Of a DNA stretch of 64,000 bases, positions 1 to 11,759 are shown piece by piece (within the stretch, counting starts at the first letter, position 1; each line of letters begins with the position of its first letter). The translations under genes and the position numbers were made by a program. The notes beneath the pieces were generated by a model. The model saw nothing but the letters and a program-made list of their open reading frames with translations, was not told the DNA's origin and ran no database searches. The stretch comes from Chrysoperla carnea (taxonomy: Eukaryota; Arthropoda; Insecta; Neuroptera; Chrysopidae), in the NCBI RefSeq assembly GCF_905475395.1, contig NC_058342.1:15410640-15474639 (forward strand), written 5' to 3'.

Positions 1-476
1 TTGCGAACAATTTCTCTTTATAACGTCATGCAGTTAATATGACGGACACTGTTAAGCTGTTTAGCGTGAAATTTGAGCACATGCTGTAATTTCGATCAGA
101 GTGCCATTTAGATAAAAAGCAGCGATAAAGCTGAAAATATTTGAGCTTCAATTAATTGACATTATCATTACAATTGATATTTTGAAGCAATTTTAAAATA
201 CTTCAGACAAACAGTTGCGCTTGTTAGATATTATTTAATAATTATTTATAAAATATTAAAATAAATAACGATATTATGTTAATAAAACTATGGGTTGTTG
301 TTTATCCAAATAGGTTACGAAATAACATAGATCGATAAGTCAACTTGACGCTTGAGCTACAGTTTGATTCTGCTTTTTATCTAGATGACATTCTGATCGC
401 AATTATACCATGTGATCAAATTTGACGCTAGAAGCTAGCGTCAAGCGTCACCATGAGCTTGACCTGCACCTTTAAG
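1..476 (-). repeat. GCGTCAAGCGTCA-rich inverted-repeat element, copy 1
   Basis: Matches 10798-11256 in opposite orientation. Shared blocks include the poly-AT core with an AATATCGTTATTTAT motif, the CTTTTTATCTAGATG block and the CTAGCGTCAAGCGTCA end. The outer end reads GCACCTTTAA. Both ends of the element carry similar inverted blocks, so it is probably a non-autonomous TIR element. Its left part may be cut by the window edge. Confidence 0.6.
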
Positions 477-1659
477 CTAACAAAAATATCTTCTAATACG
501 AAATATTTTGAGTAACTAAATTAATCCAAAAAAAATCCGCCCAGAAATAAATTCTAAATTTCAAAATACTTTTCTCCATTCAAGTTTAAATATGAATTTA
601 ACCAGGCCGCGTTCGTTATTTAACAATAATGTGACGTTATCGACATAATGTACAATATTTTGAATCGATTACACGTCATATTTTGATGTTGAATAACGAA
701 AAGGCAGCCCTATTAAAAAAAAACCGAAACTTGTTGAATGTTAAATACAAAAAAATAAAAAAGATCTAAAGTGCCTGATATTTATTGAGTAAGATAATTT
801 TTTTTGTTAAGTACTTAAAAACGGAATCTTTAAAAGGAATCTAAAAAAAACACAACGCGATTATATTATTTTTAAAATAAGCCAAATATTAGATTTGTAT
901 ATAAATATATTATTATAATAATTATTATTTCATATTTTCAAATAATGGGAGAGTTGAAAAACTTGAGTTTGTTTACAAAATATAATTTTTTCAGTTGTAT
1001 TTTTACAGTTTTCAATAAAAAATTATTTAAATGTTGATATTCGTTTATTTTATTATTCCATAGACCTTTTCATTTTAAAAAGTGTTTAGCTTTTGTTTCG
1101 GACAGTTTGTTAAAAAACTAATGTCATAATAATCCCGGCAAAATCCGTCATTGAGTATGCTTAATTTTCGCATGGAAAATTTTTGCAGGATCCCGTTTAA
1201 AACATGCTCGTGAACTTAAAAGTGCAGGTTGCGGGTGAGTAACCACGAAAGATACTGTTTAAACTAATTTTTTTTAAAGAAATAAGTAATATTGATCGAA
1301 TTGCCTCGGGATTTTATAATAAAATTGGGGTCAAAATTAATTTAAAAAAAATGTTAAACCGTATTTCTCTAAACCATGCAGTTTTCGAGTTAAAAGTTCG
1401 TAAAATTTGAAAAATGGTAGTTTTACGATTTTCATCTCTCAAAAAGTCTATGAAAGAATCAGATTTTTTTATGTATACAGTTTTTAGTTGTGGTTTAAAG
1501 CTTACTCAACAACATCCCGCAAAAATTTTGGCCTAATTGCACTTTTCTACCGATTAAGCTATTTATACGTGTAAAGTAATGACTATGATTTAACATAAAT
1601 AAAATAGCTAAAAGTCATGTCATAGTATGTATAAATAAAATGACAGCCAGATCTATACT

Positions 1660-2290
1660 GTCGCGAGGCAGCTTAGAATAAATAAAATCATATTCATGAG
1701 TAGAGTTTTTTCGATTTACGCCCATAAAATTTTTGTTTTATTTAACATTTAAAAAACTATTGGTTTTTCTATTTTTAATTCATTTCTTAACTACTGAAAA
1801 TTTTCACCTAACCTCACCGTTTTCGATATATAAGGGTTTGAAAAAAAAAACGCATTTTTGAGCTAAAATTTTGCCATCAATAAAATGGACGATTATCATA
1901 TGATTGGGATCAAATATTTGAGTTACAAACGATTGAAAATTATATTTTGGACTATTCTAAGCACTTTTTGTGTCTCAACTTTTTCGTGAGCGTTTTTTTA
2001 CGATTTATGATTTTTTTGAACGCTTATATATCGAAAACGGTGAAATTTGATGAAAATTGTTAAGAGTTGAAAAATTTTTAAAAATCGTTCAAAATATCTT
2101 ATGAATCTAATGAACAAAATAATCTTTATTTTCGTCAATAACCAGTTTTCGACGAAAATCCGCATTTTTTTTAAAGGCTAGCTTATATCGAAATTAAAAA
2201 AAAGTGTTTTTGCAGAATGTTTCACATGACCACTAGTTGAATACTTGAAAATTTTTTACGAAAAAATGTTTCAAACAAAAGTTGTTTATT
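1660..2290. repeat. Interspersed repeat with GTTTTCGATATA / TTTACGCCCATAAA blocks
   Basis: Blocks such as TTTTTTCGATTTACGCCCAT, ACCTAACCTCACCGTTTTCG and GTCAATAACCAGTTTTCGAC recur at about 39000-39860 and 42490-42720, some inverted. Function unknown. The copies are divergent and have no clear ends. Confidence 0.5.
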
Positions 2291-3568
2291 TTCGTATTAA
2301 AATCGCAATTTCGTTACAAAATCGTATAACTAGAAAAATAGACAAAATTTGAATGTTGCAAACCTTCTTTTAAAATATTTCTACAGTTATTGATGAAAAA
2401 CCAGTCCTTCCCTTCAGTTAAAATCGGCAAAAACTGAAATAAGGCCAAAATTTTCGAGAATTTTTTATTTTGCGGTATGATCCGGACGTTTCGAAAGGTC
2501 GAAAACATGGAGTTAACATTGCCTTTACATTTAAAACAACATATAAAAAAAAAACAAACATACCTGATTTGATGCAATGTTCACACCCCCTTTTCATACT
2601 TAATTTGATTGAATCAAGGCTTGTTTAGTACAAAACCTTAAATTATTTTAAATGATTTAAGAAAAAAAATTCAAAAATTAAATTGAATTTTAAGTTAAAA
2701 AGTGACAAAAAGCAAGATTTAACATGGAACTAAATATAAAATATTAATCGATACTTCTCAAAAATAATATCGATAACTATACTTGAAACTTGTACCAGTT
2801 AATAACACTGGTCGAAAAAATTTGATTTTTTTTTTGCCGCATCTAGTTTATGAACCATCACTCGACAGAAATTTTATCTCATATTGAAAATCTCCTTCTT
2901 TTCCCCTCCTCTTATTATAAATCCATTTTGAATATTTCCAATATTTTTTTCTTTTCAATAAATCATTTGATATTTATTATAATTATACGTAAAATATTTA
3001 TACCTATAATAAATACATAGGATTATATTATTATTAATAGATTTTTTCATTGTTAATGGCTGTATAGCAGTAGCTAAAGATATTGAAAAAAATAAAAATG
3101 GTTTTTCACTTTTGAATGAATGGTCTGATGACTTCGAACAGTTGGGAAAAGCGAATTTTTTCCATATTTACCCTGATGAAAAAAATATTTGAAGAAAGAA
3201 TAAGAAATTCTGAAAAAGTCTTAGGAACTTTGAATTTCTCAACGTTTTCGGACTAGTCTAATTCAGAGTTATTCAGAGTTCTTAATACTTTTATAAAGTT
3301 TCTAAGACTTTTTCAGAGTTTCCTAAGACTTATCAAGACTTATTCTTTTTTCAAATATTTTTTCCACCAGGGTAGAGTTGACTTTCTCGAAAACGTAACG
3401 TGCTGAAGCAATTTTAAGATCAGATTCGGATATATTCCGCTCAGAACCTTTCAAAAGGTAGACTCATATTTCTGCGACAAAATTTATGTTGGCTAGTGTA
3501 ATTATTTAATCTTTTAACAGAATTTAAAAAACATTTTCAAGTTTCTTTTCATTTAAAATTATTTAAAA

Positions 3569-4050
3569 CTAGCTGTGAATTACCCACTTTGCTGAGCAAC
3601 ATGCCCACTTTCACCCCCTCTCCCATATCCTCTTGCGTAGGGATTATAGTTGTAATGTACACGCCATGTTCTTTTATTTGATACCCCACTTGGGTATATT
3701 TGAAAATATTCGAGTATTCATCCCTACTTTCTAGTTCCACCTTTCCACTCCCCAGATGGTTAAAAATAGATAGGTATAATCCTTGAAGCTGGTTTTATAT
3801 CATGCCAATATCCGAGCTTAATCGATGCACAACTTTTTAAGGTTTTTAAGCACATCCCTTTCAACCTCTTTTTCAAACCGTTACTTTACTATATTATGCA
3901 TGTATAAAAATATTTTATGTTATACATAAAAACCTTCCTCTTGAACCACTACTCTATCTTTTAGAAAAAATCGCATCAAAATCCGTTGCATAGTTTTAAA
4001 GATATAAAGCACACATAGGAACATGATAGGTACATATAAATAGCGCGGGG
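3569..4050 (-). mobile_element. Helitron-like 3' end (minus strand)
   Basis: Read on the minus strand, a G-rich hairpin-forming stretch (GCAAAGTGGGTAATTCACAG) ends in CTAG followed by T, the pattern of insect Helitron 3' termini. The neighbouring AGAGGATATGGGAGAGGGGG stretch fits decayed element DNA. The 5' end was not found, so the upper bound is a guess. Confidence 0.4.
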
Positions 4051-4138
4051 AAGCGACTTTGTTTCATACTATGTATTGATGATTTACTCATGTATTGATG
4101 AACGCTCAAAGCAATACAGATTTGAGAATGAACGTTCT

Positions 4139-4350
4139 TGAATAAATCTAAGGGCGTCGCCAGACGATGGTAAAGAGGGGGCAAGTTGCTTTATGGAGTA
4201 TGGGAAAAGTATGAATTGTAGGAACAAGTAAAAATATCGGAGATAAAACGCGAAAAATTATTTTTATTTTAAAATAACATCTATTTTGCCATTAATTTAC
4301 CTGAAATTTTGGGGGATCACAGACACTGGAATCCGGATTTATGATACTAT
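4139..4350 (-). repeat. Dispersed repeat paired with 19540-19800
   Basis: Reverse-complement homology to about 19540-19800. Shared pieces include GGGCGTCG, GAGGGGGCAAG, the TTTATGGAGTATGGGAAAAG block and the AAACGCGAAAAATTATTTTT block. Family unknown. Confidence 0.5.
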
Positions 4351-4429
4351 TCCTTTTTCCCCCTTTTAATGTATGGGCGTCCTTTTCCTAAAAACAATTG
4401 TTGTCAAAAATGATTTTATTTAGTTTGTG

Positions 4430-4690
4430 TACCCTATATATGAAATATATTAGAGTATGGCAAGTTTAATTCCAAGTTTTTAGCGCTTAGAAATATTGAT
4501 GCTGCAAACAAAATTTTGATATAGGTATATTCATCAAATTAAAATAATTATTCCACTTCCGTTTGTCTGTCTGTTAACACGATAACTCAAAAACGAAAAG
4601 AGATATCTAGCTGAATTTTTTTTAGTGAGTTTGTCTAGTGGGTCTTGTAAACCGCAAACGTTACTTAGATTTCAGATTTTTCTGTGATTT
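4430..4690 (+). repeat. High-copy ATACCATG repeat, partial copy
   Basis: Carries TATATGAAATATATTAGAGT, AAATATTGATGCTGCAAACA, GTCTGTCTGTTAACACGATA and GGGTCTTGTAAACCGC, in the order of the 6695 copy, but is truncated. Confidence 0.6.
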
Positions 4691-4840
4691 TCTGGTAATC
4701 AGATAAGCACAGCTTACGTTCATAATAAATAAAAATTTAAATTATAGATATTATGAGTTTTATTAATAATATTCCTTAGATGGTGCCAATTACCCCACGC
4801 TCCCCTAATTAAGTGACTGAAAAAAATATTTCACATGGAT

Positions 4841-4877
4841 TTCATCTTGTCAATATTTGATTGACAAGATGAAATAA
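4841..4877. repeat. Perfect hairpin
   Basis: ATTTCATCTTGTCAAT and its complement ATTGACAAGATGAAAT flank a few bases of loop. Outer bases also pair imperfectly (ATGGA / TCCAT). No associated gene is seen. Confidence 0.6.
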
Positions 4878-5033
4878 GTATCCATATATTTGAAGTGTAG
4901 ACAGTTTTCTTTCTAGAGACAGGCGCCAATTTTTACTGCAGGAGATCATCTCATTCTTATGGAAATATATTCCAAGCCAGCCGCAGGCACAGCCATAATT
5001 TATTACGAAACTCTAATGTAAATATATAAATAA

Positions 5034-5500
5034 CTAGCTGATGCCCGAGAACAGGGCCATATTAACGTTAGGGGTCATGAGACCAGTTGATTGTGGGGAT
5101 TCGTTACCATTAAACGTGAAATGCCGTATGAACAAAAATAATTCGGGACATTATTATTTTATCAACTCAAAATATATATATATTTTTTAAATTATTCCAA
5201 ATTTTTTTGAGTTCCGACGAGTGAGGAACTTTTTTCTCTGCATCCGGAATGCTTTCAGGTCGTCAAAGTTGGTTTTCCCACCCGAGAACATAAACAAATA
5301 TCAAAAACATGAATCATTATTGTAAAAAATCGTCGTACACGAATTTTTCGAACATGATTTTTCCTAAAATATTGGGAATTATATTATTTTCGACTGAAAA
5401 AATGTAATCTTGGAAGTTAAATCTCTGATTCAAGCTGTTGATTGTGTTGTTGAGTGACTTCATAGAATGCGGCCCCGCGAATTTCAAGCATTAAGGTTTT
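5034..5500 (-). mobile_element. Helitron-like 3' end (minus strand)
   Basis: On the minus strand, GCCCTGTTCTCGGGC (a GCCC/GGGC hairpin) is followed by ATCAG and the terminus CTAG, then T. This is a typical Helitron 3' end. No matching 5' TC end was identified, so the far limit is arbitrary. Confidence 0.5.
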
Positions 5501-6320
5501 AATGAGGTAAAAAGCATATTCTCTGTATCCCTTACTTACCCTTTGCATTAATCTTATGAATAGATCCCAGACTTTTACTTTTGACCTGTGGTCATATTTG
5601 TCATTATCATTAATTACAGCCTAAAATAATAGTTGAAATGGATATAAAGAATGAATAAATAGATACACAAAACTGTACAATAAAAAAAACATTTTCCTAA
5701 AACTCCATCTGTACTTTTAAATACTAAATAATAGAATTGTTTCTTTGCGACTTTCTGTATCGGGTATGTATCTAATGTATATACTTCTCTCTGTCGACAA
5801 ACGCACATAGCAGAAACAGGCTGTTTTATAATACTATAGAAGATCTTGATAAATAATTAATATTTAATTTACATGTTTAGTTTATATTTTTTTGTTTTTT
5901 ATTATTTTTCATAAATTTTGTTTTATTTATGTAAGGTAGTTCCCAAGAAAATAAATATGCAGGAATGCAATACTTTATCACCTGAAAGGCTTGCTTCTGG
6001 TACATGCGAAACGGCGAAACAAATAATTGGATTCGTGGACATTTAAAAATAAATTCCCAAAATTTCTAGATTTTCTTGCAATTTTCCGCTAACTCACTAT
6101 TCAATTGAGAGTAAGAGAGGACTAAGACTTTAATGCAGACTAAATTCATATTATTTAAATAAATTTAAATAAATAAAAAACTTAGTCGTTGATTTTATAA
6201 ACTATATGGGTGTTTTTCCAAAATGAAATTCCTTGAATTTTTCAAGTTTTCCAGTTGAGTGATAAAATAATTCCCTGACCACATTAGTACTTTTAAAGAG
6301 CTTTGAAACGAAAATTTTAC

Positions 6321-6622
6321 AAATAATAATAATGGGGTTTAACCTCCGTTTCTCTGACATATACGCCTATAACAGAGGCCACCCCCATCATTATTTGTTA
6401 ATCTTTATTTAACTACATTCATATTTACAATTACATTTTATGACGTGGGTGGAGTCGGTCACTTCGTTCTTATCCAAGCGACGACTATTTGAACAACTTT
6501 ACCGCTCCTATTATTAATAATTGTTCACACTGTCGGTGCCTGGATTCGAACCCGCAACCTAAGTCTAAGTAGACAAACAGTCAAAGACTAATGTCTTAGA
6601 CCGCTCAGCCTCTTAGGCTCTC
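6321..6622 (-). mobile_element. tRNA-derived SINE, copy 1
   Basis: On the minus strand the element begins with a tRNA-like head: AGGCTGAGCGG (A-box) near 6613-6602 and a perfect B-box GGTTCGAATCC at 6552-6542, preceded by GGTTGCG. A body of about 200 bp follows and a 3' tail of ATTATTATT repeats ends at 6321. Two other copies (49861, 53021) share the body and tail. The SINE is Pol III-type and would need LINE enzymes to move. Confidence 0.8.
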
Positions 6623-6694
6623 TGAAAAAAAAAGGAAAAATGAAAAAATTTAATACTAAAGGTGATTCAAGATATTACGATCACATACACCATT

Positions 6695-7250
6695 TTTATA
6701 CCATGTATATATGAAATATATCAAAGTATACCTAGTTTAGTCCCAAGTTTGTAACGCTTAAAAATATTGATGCTACGAACAAAATTTTGGTATTGGTAAT
6801 CACCTACTTAGAGTTCATTTCCGGTTGTCCGTCTGTCTGTCAGTTTGTCACCTCGATAAGTGAAAAAAACGAAAAACGAAAAACGATATCAATATTTAAA
6901 GCATTCTCAGGAAGTAAAAAGTGAGGTCGTGTTCGTAAATGAGCTACAAAGGTCAATTGGGTCTTGGATCCATAGGACCCATCTTGTAAGCCGTAAGAGA
7001 TGCAACAAAATTTTAAATGTATAAAATGTTCTTTATAGAAAAATAAACAACTTTTGTATGAAACATTTTTTCGCCAACATCATTATTTACCCGTGAGGGT
7101 GCAAATTAGGACAAAGCTTTGGTGTCCATTTCCTTCAAAACTACAAAAGATGGAGAGTTGAAAATTTGCAGATAGCTTCAACTAGTGGTATTGTGAAACA
7201 TTCTCGAAAAACGAAAAAAAAATCCTAAAAAATAATTTCAAAAACTTTCC
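6695..7250 (+). repeat. High-copy ATACCATGTATATATGAAATA repeat, copy
   Basis: Reference copy of an interspersed family found about ten times here. Ordered blocks: ACCATGTATATATGAAATAT; AAAAATATTGATGCTACGAA; GTCCGTCTGTCTGTCAG; a TAGGACCCATCTTGTAAGCC block; an AATAAACAACTTTTGTATGA block; CCCGTGAGGGTGCAAATTAG; CTTCAACTAGTGGTATTGTG. It has no coding capacity that I recognise. Confidence 0.7.
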
Positions 7251-7267
7251 AGTTCTTCCAGTAATTT

Positions 7268-7655
7268 CGCCACCATAGTTAAGGTAGTTTTCAAGAACAT
7301 AAGATTTATTACGATAATCTCAAAATAATTTATATTATATATAATAAATAAAAATATAATTAACAACTCGACTCCTGCAGAATTCAAATTCAATTCGCAG
7401 TGAATTTAATTTTCGTAATTAGTCGGCAGGATAAGCTTTAAAATGAGGGGGTAAATCATGGAATATGTGATAAACGAATAAGGGAATAAGGAAGATGTCG
7501 GAACCGGCAGAAAACAAGGTAGAGAAATAATACATAAGATTTTGAGATTATCGTAAAAAATTTTATATAAAAATATATAAAACAGATTAACACTATATTT
7601 TAATTTCAATAAATTCGTAAGAAAAGTGGGTTTACGATCAAACTACCATAACACA
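7268..7655. repeat. Possible TTAAGGTAGTTT element
   Basis: Left end GTTAAGGTAGTTTTC and right end AAACTACCATAAC are partly inverted. Inner blocks TTACGATAATCTCAAAAT and TTTTGAGATTATCGTAA pair. It resembles the TTAA-ended elements at 13601 and 62216 but is more decayed. Confidence 0.35.
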
Positions 7656-7865
7656 GATGATCAAGCGTGCCATTGTTTACTGTACATAGAGGTCTTATGG
7701 CTTGTTTTCTTAAGTAAACTTGCATATATTTCTGTGACATACGTCAAAACATTTATCGCACCCATCTGTTTAAAAATAGTGAATCTAAATTAAAAGTTTC
7801 ATAAAAAAATTACACAAAAATCTTCTAAATCTTTAAATTATGGAATAAATGAATTCAAATTAAAG

Positions 7866-7953
7866 GTGAGTTTTAAATAACAAAAAAAAATTATTTTTAA
7901 GAACCATGTCTTAACCTTACTTTTCACTAACGCCGAATTTCTATATTTCCCAG
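7866..7953 (+). other. 5'UTR intron of the TMEM63 gene
   Basis: A GTGAGT donor follows TAAAG at 7861-7865. A pyrimidine-rich stretch ends in CAG at 7951-7953, five bases before the ATG at 7959. The 88-bp length and good consensus sites suggest a real short intron in the leader. The transcription start further upstream was not located. Confidence 0.6.
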
Positions 7954-7958
7954 TTAAA

Positions 7959-10241
7959 ATGAATTCATCCACATCTTTCTACACATATTTATCAGACGTT
8001 CAGGCAGAAGCAGGGACATGCCTCGAAAAAAATCGTACATTAATATTCATCAGCACGTATGAAGGTATCCCGGAAACATTGCTGCTCAATTTTATCGGAT
8101 GGCTCATCTTGGTACTTTTATTCACTGTACTGCGGAAAAAAGCATGGGACTATGGACGATTAGCTTTAGTTCAAGTCCAAGAACGTTGGACTCAATTATT
8201 TTATGGTACTACTGAAGAAGTGGGAGCGAGACGTGATAGTCAAGATAATGCTTCAATTGATTCCGTTTTGAAAATGGATCAAGGGTGTTTTGCGTGGATT
8301 ATGGCTGTGTTTAACATCACTGAAGATCGTTTACGTTCGAAATGTGGTCCAGATGCGTTGCATTACATCTCATTTCAAAAACATCTGTTACTGTTAACGA
8401 CTATATTTACGGTGGTTGCATTATCAATAATTCTACCGATTAATTTCATGGGAGTGCTTCAAGGGGATGAAACTACTTTTGGACATACAACAATCAGCAA
8501 TTTGGATACAGGTAACCCTTTATTATGGGTGCACATAGTTCTTGCATTCTTATACATACCGATTACGCTATATGTAATGAGTAGATGTTCGGGGCGAGTC
8601 CCCGATGCCGAAGCTATGGGTAAAACGATTATGGTTACAAATATCGCATATGCACATCGAAATCAATCCGATATTTTTCATTATTTCCGATTAGTTTTCA
8701 AAAATATAACTTTTCGAAATGTAGAATTGGCGTACGATGTTGATAAATTAACAAAATTGGTTGACGATTTACAGCGGGTTTCAAATGCTCGCCTTCAAGC
8801 AGAAGCTCATTTTAAACGGACTAATGAGCGATTAAAGGTTGTGCCTAGCGGTTGTTTTTTATGCCCTTTCTCGAAAGAAGATGCTATTGAGTATTATATG
8901 CGAGAAGAATGTCGGTTGTTAAATGAAGTCGATCAAGAACGTTCCCGTGCCCTAGCAAGACCATTAGGTATTGCTTTCGTAACAGTGGGTAGTGCAGAAG
9001 CCGCTGACTATATTGTGCGTAAATTTCAACCAGGAACATTACGAAATTGGGTTGTAAGTCATGCTCCAGCCTCATCGGATATTTTCTGGGAAAATTTAAG
9101 TGTTAAAACCGAATTTTGGTACTTGAAGGCCACCATTATTAACTTACTCCTTTTCATACTGCTATTCTTTCTAACAACTCCCGCAATTATCGTCAATAAT
9201 ATCGATTCGATATATATTATTCATAAAAATATTTTCGATAAAGTGAGTCCTTTGATTTCGGAATTCTTACCAACACTTTTATTGTGTACAGTTGCAGCCC
9301 TTTTACCGGTTATTGTTACATATTCCGATAAATGGTTGGCATATTGGACACGTTCCCAACAGAATTATAACATTATGCAAAAAACGTTCTTTTTTCTCTT
9401 ATTCATGGTCCTAATTCTCCCTTCTTTGGGATTAACGAGTATCCAAACTTTTGTTGAATGGTCTCTTGAACCTCGAAATCAATCAATTCGTTGGGAATGT
9501 GTATTTTTACCCGATAAAGGTGCTTTCTTCGTCAATTACGTTATAACTTCTGGCTTAATTGGAACCGCTTTGGAGTTGATACGTTTCCCCGAATTATTCA
9601 TGTATGGTTGGTGTATGTTCCAAGCAAAATCATCTGCTGAAATTGTTAACATTCGTAAAGCAATTCTACTAGAATTTCCCTTCGGAGTCCATTACGCATG
9701 GACCTTGCTTGTATTTACAATCGTAACGACCTACAGTTTAATATGCCCCCTAATCACCCCCTTTGGTTTAATGTACTTTAGTTTAAAACATTTTGTGGAT
9801 CGGTATAATTTATATTTTGCCTATGGACCATCAAACATGATGAGTCATGGATCAAATCACATTCACACGAGTGCGATTTATTTGATCCGAATATCGCTAG
9901 CGTTGTTACTTGCAATTATGGCTGGATTTACAACGCTCCGCGGTGGTATGGATACGATGGCCTATGTGACAATCATTGGATTAATTATAAGCGTATTTGG
10001 ATTATTCTGTTTTGTAAAACCGTGTAAATCGTGTACTCGTGTCCAAACCGTAGAGTTCCCAGAAAATGAGATCAATGACGATGATATAGAAACAGATTAT
10101 GTTGCTCCAGTTTTACAACCGAATCACTTTTTCGATGATAACGAGGCTGTTAATTTACCGTGTACGCAGAATTATGGAACTTCAGTGCCCCAAAATCAGG
10201 AAGATTTAAATAGTGAACTAATTACTAATGTTACACTGTAA
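7959..10241 (+). CDS. Tmem63: TMEM63/CSC1-like osmosensitive cation channel
   Basis: A complete 760-residue ORF in one exon. It fits the OSCA/TMEM63 (CSC1-like) family, which forms osmo- and mechanosensitive cation channels in plasma or lysosomal membranes; animal members are usually about 750-830 aa. Visible in order: an extracellular N-terminus; a first membrane helix at about 38-58; a pair of helices at about 142-164 and 188-207; a long cytosolic domain at about 215-385 with RRM-like strands (KTIMVTNI near 222, GIAFVTVG near 337) and a basic coiled helix around 265-295; then a block of about eight hydrophobic helices from residue 388 to 675; and an acidic tail with DDDIETDY. The ATG was chosen because it is the first Met, lies just after a spliced leader and precedes a family-like N-terminus. 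The absence of coding introns is notable beside the heavily split neighbours. I am sure of the family. Which insect paralogue it is remains uncertain. Confidence 0.93.
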   Translation: MNSSTSFYTYLSDVQAEAGTCLEKNRTLIFISTYEGIPETLLLNFIGWLILVLLFTVLRKKAWDYGRLALVQVQERWTQLFYGTTEEVGARRDSQDNASIDSVLKMDQGCFAWIMAVFNITEDRLRSKCGPDALHYISFQKHLLLLTTIFTVVALSIILPINFMGVLQGDETTFGHTTISNLDTGNPLLWVHIVLAFLYIPITLYVMSRCSGRVPDAEAMGKTIMVTNIAYAHRNQSDIFHYFRLVFKNITFRNVELAYDVDKLTKLVDDLQRVSNARLQAEAHFKRTNERLKVVPSGCFLCPFSKEDAIEYYMREECRLLNEVDQERSRALARPLGIAFVTVGSAEAADYIVRKFQPGTLRNWVVSHAPASSDIFWENLSVKTEFWYLKATIINLLLFILLFFLTTPAIIVNNIDSIYIIHKNIFDKVSPLISEFLPTLLLCTVAALLPVIVTYSDKWLAYWTRSQQNYNIMQKTFFFLLFMVLILPSLGLTSIQTFVEWSLEPRNQSIRWECVFLPDKGAFFVNYVITSGLIGTALELIRFPELFMYGWCMFQAKSSAEIVNIRKAILLEFPFGVHYAWTLLVFTIVTTYSLICPLITPFGLMYFSLKHFVDRYNLYFAYGPSNMMSHGSNHIHTSAIYLIRISLALLLAIMAGFTTLRGGMDTMAYVTIIGLIISVFGLFCFVKPCKSCTRVQTVEFPENEINDDDIETDYVAPVLQPNHFFDDNEAVNLPCTQNYGTSVPQNQEDLNSELITNVTL

Positions 10242-10797
10242 ATAAGTTCTCAAAAATAACCTCCACATAACCGTTTTTTTTATGTCCGACATTTTGTTTT
10301 TCATTTGTTTTGCTTAGTTTACAAATTGTGAAAAAACACAATTAAATTTAAGTTTTTATTATAGTCTAGTCTTGCTTAATTGTAAATTATAGTCTTGTTA
10401 CTGCAGTGTTATTCACCTCTATCTCGGCCCCCTTTTAAATTTGAATTATTCAATGAGTTAATCAGCTAATTTAACGGCTCTGTTCAGAGGAGAAAGCCGC
10501 TATGAAACTTTGGTATAATTTACAACAAGTGAAATCGTTTACCCTACGAAAACTTCGTTGTATATTTATAAACAGTAATGCCACCTTAGTTCATTCATCA
10601 GATGTGCCCTTAACACTTGCACAACGACTTTGTCTCCTGAACGCAGCCAAATGTATACAACTGAAATTAAGTTCACTAAATTCCATGTTTTTTAATTTAC
10701 TACGCTCAAATTTCTAAGATTGTGATCATTTTTTACGAAAAAAATTAACTGTAAAATATATATTTATATTTATAATATTTGTATTATTCCAGTCGAA

Positions 10798-11256
10798 TTA
10801 AGGTACGAGTTCAGAGTGACTCTTGACGCTAGCTTTTAGCGTCAATTTGATCACATTGTGTAATTTCAATCATAGTGCCATCTAGGTAAAAAGCAGTGTC
10901 AAATGTGAGCGTCAAGCGTCAAGTTGACTTATCTATTTGAATCAACAACAATCCATAGTTTTATTAACATAATATCGTTATTTATTATATTTTATAAATA
11001 ATTATTAAATAATATATAATAAGTTCAACTGTCTGTTTGAAGTATTTTAAAACTGCTTCAAAATATCGATTTAATTCAGTTCGATATAACATTTTTAGCT
11101 TCAAGTAAATGATACCAGTGTTAATTAATTGAAGCTCAAATATTTTCAGTTTTATCCCTGCTTTTTATCTAGATGGCACTCTGATCGAAATTATACCATC
11201 TGATCAAATTTGACGCTAAAAGTTAGCATCAAGCGTCACCATGAAATCGCACCTTT
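10798..11256 (+). repeat. GCGTCAAGCGTCA-rich inverted-repeat element, copy 2
   Basis: Starts TTAAGGTACGAG and ends TCGCACCTTTTTA. The outer ~120 bp are inverted copies of each other (GACGCTAGCTTTTAGCGTCA on the left, TGACGCTAAAAGTTAGCATC on the right, both with CTTTTTA/TAAAAAG blocks). A non-autonomous DNA element of about 460 bp. Confidence 0.65.
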
Positions 11257-11759
11257 TTATTTACAGTAGAGTACATTTACGTTAAAATTTTTTAAATTCT
11301 CAGATATGAAGCTACGTCCGAACTTATTATAACTTATTACTCTTGCCTATCCGTAAAATAATAAACCGGAAATAATTCAAAGCAGGTTAAACTCCCAGTA
11401 ATATAGTGATGATCGATCTGGAAAAGTCAGGATATTTTGGTATAGGTCAGAGAAAATGATAAAAATACTGAGTTTCTACAATTGAATTTTGAAGACCTCA
11501 GACTTCATCGATGTCTTGGAATGTAGTAAATATTCTGCATCAATTTTATCTACAAAATCTCCGGTTTTGGCCTGATTTGTCAGATTATTTCGTTCATAAA
11601 GCGTTATATCCAGTAAATAAGGAGTATATTCGCATTTTCACTCAAAAATTTCTTTTAATTATTTAATTCGCAAAAATACTGCTTAAATTATTATAAAATT
11701 CAAAATTTTTTGTTACTAAAATTAAAAAGATACAAAACAAAAATTTGAAGAAAAAAAAA

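Larger units (their letters stand above)
1..7865. other. Intergenic repeat-rich DNA upstream of TMEM63
   Basis: No convincing host coding exon was seen. The ORFs here are short and lack family motifs. The segment holds a GCGTCAAGCGTCA-rich element (1-476), an interspersed repeat (about 1660-2290), two minus-strand Helitron 3' ends (3569, 5034), a SINE (6321-6622) and a high-copy repeat (6695-7250). Confidence 0.6.

Noticed and set aside
6541..6613. A functional tRNA gene on the minus strand
   Set aside because: A- and B-boxes are present but the cloverleaf does not close well, and the sequence continues into a repeated body and tail, so it is a SINE.
7406..7609. Minus-strand 67-aa hydrophobic ORF
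   Set aside because: Hydrophobicity follows from AT-rich sequence; it lies in a repeat and has no relatives I can name.
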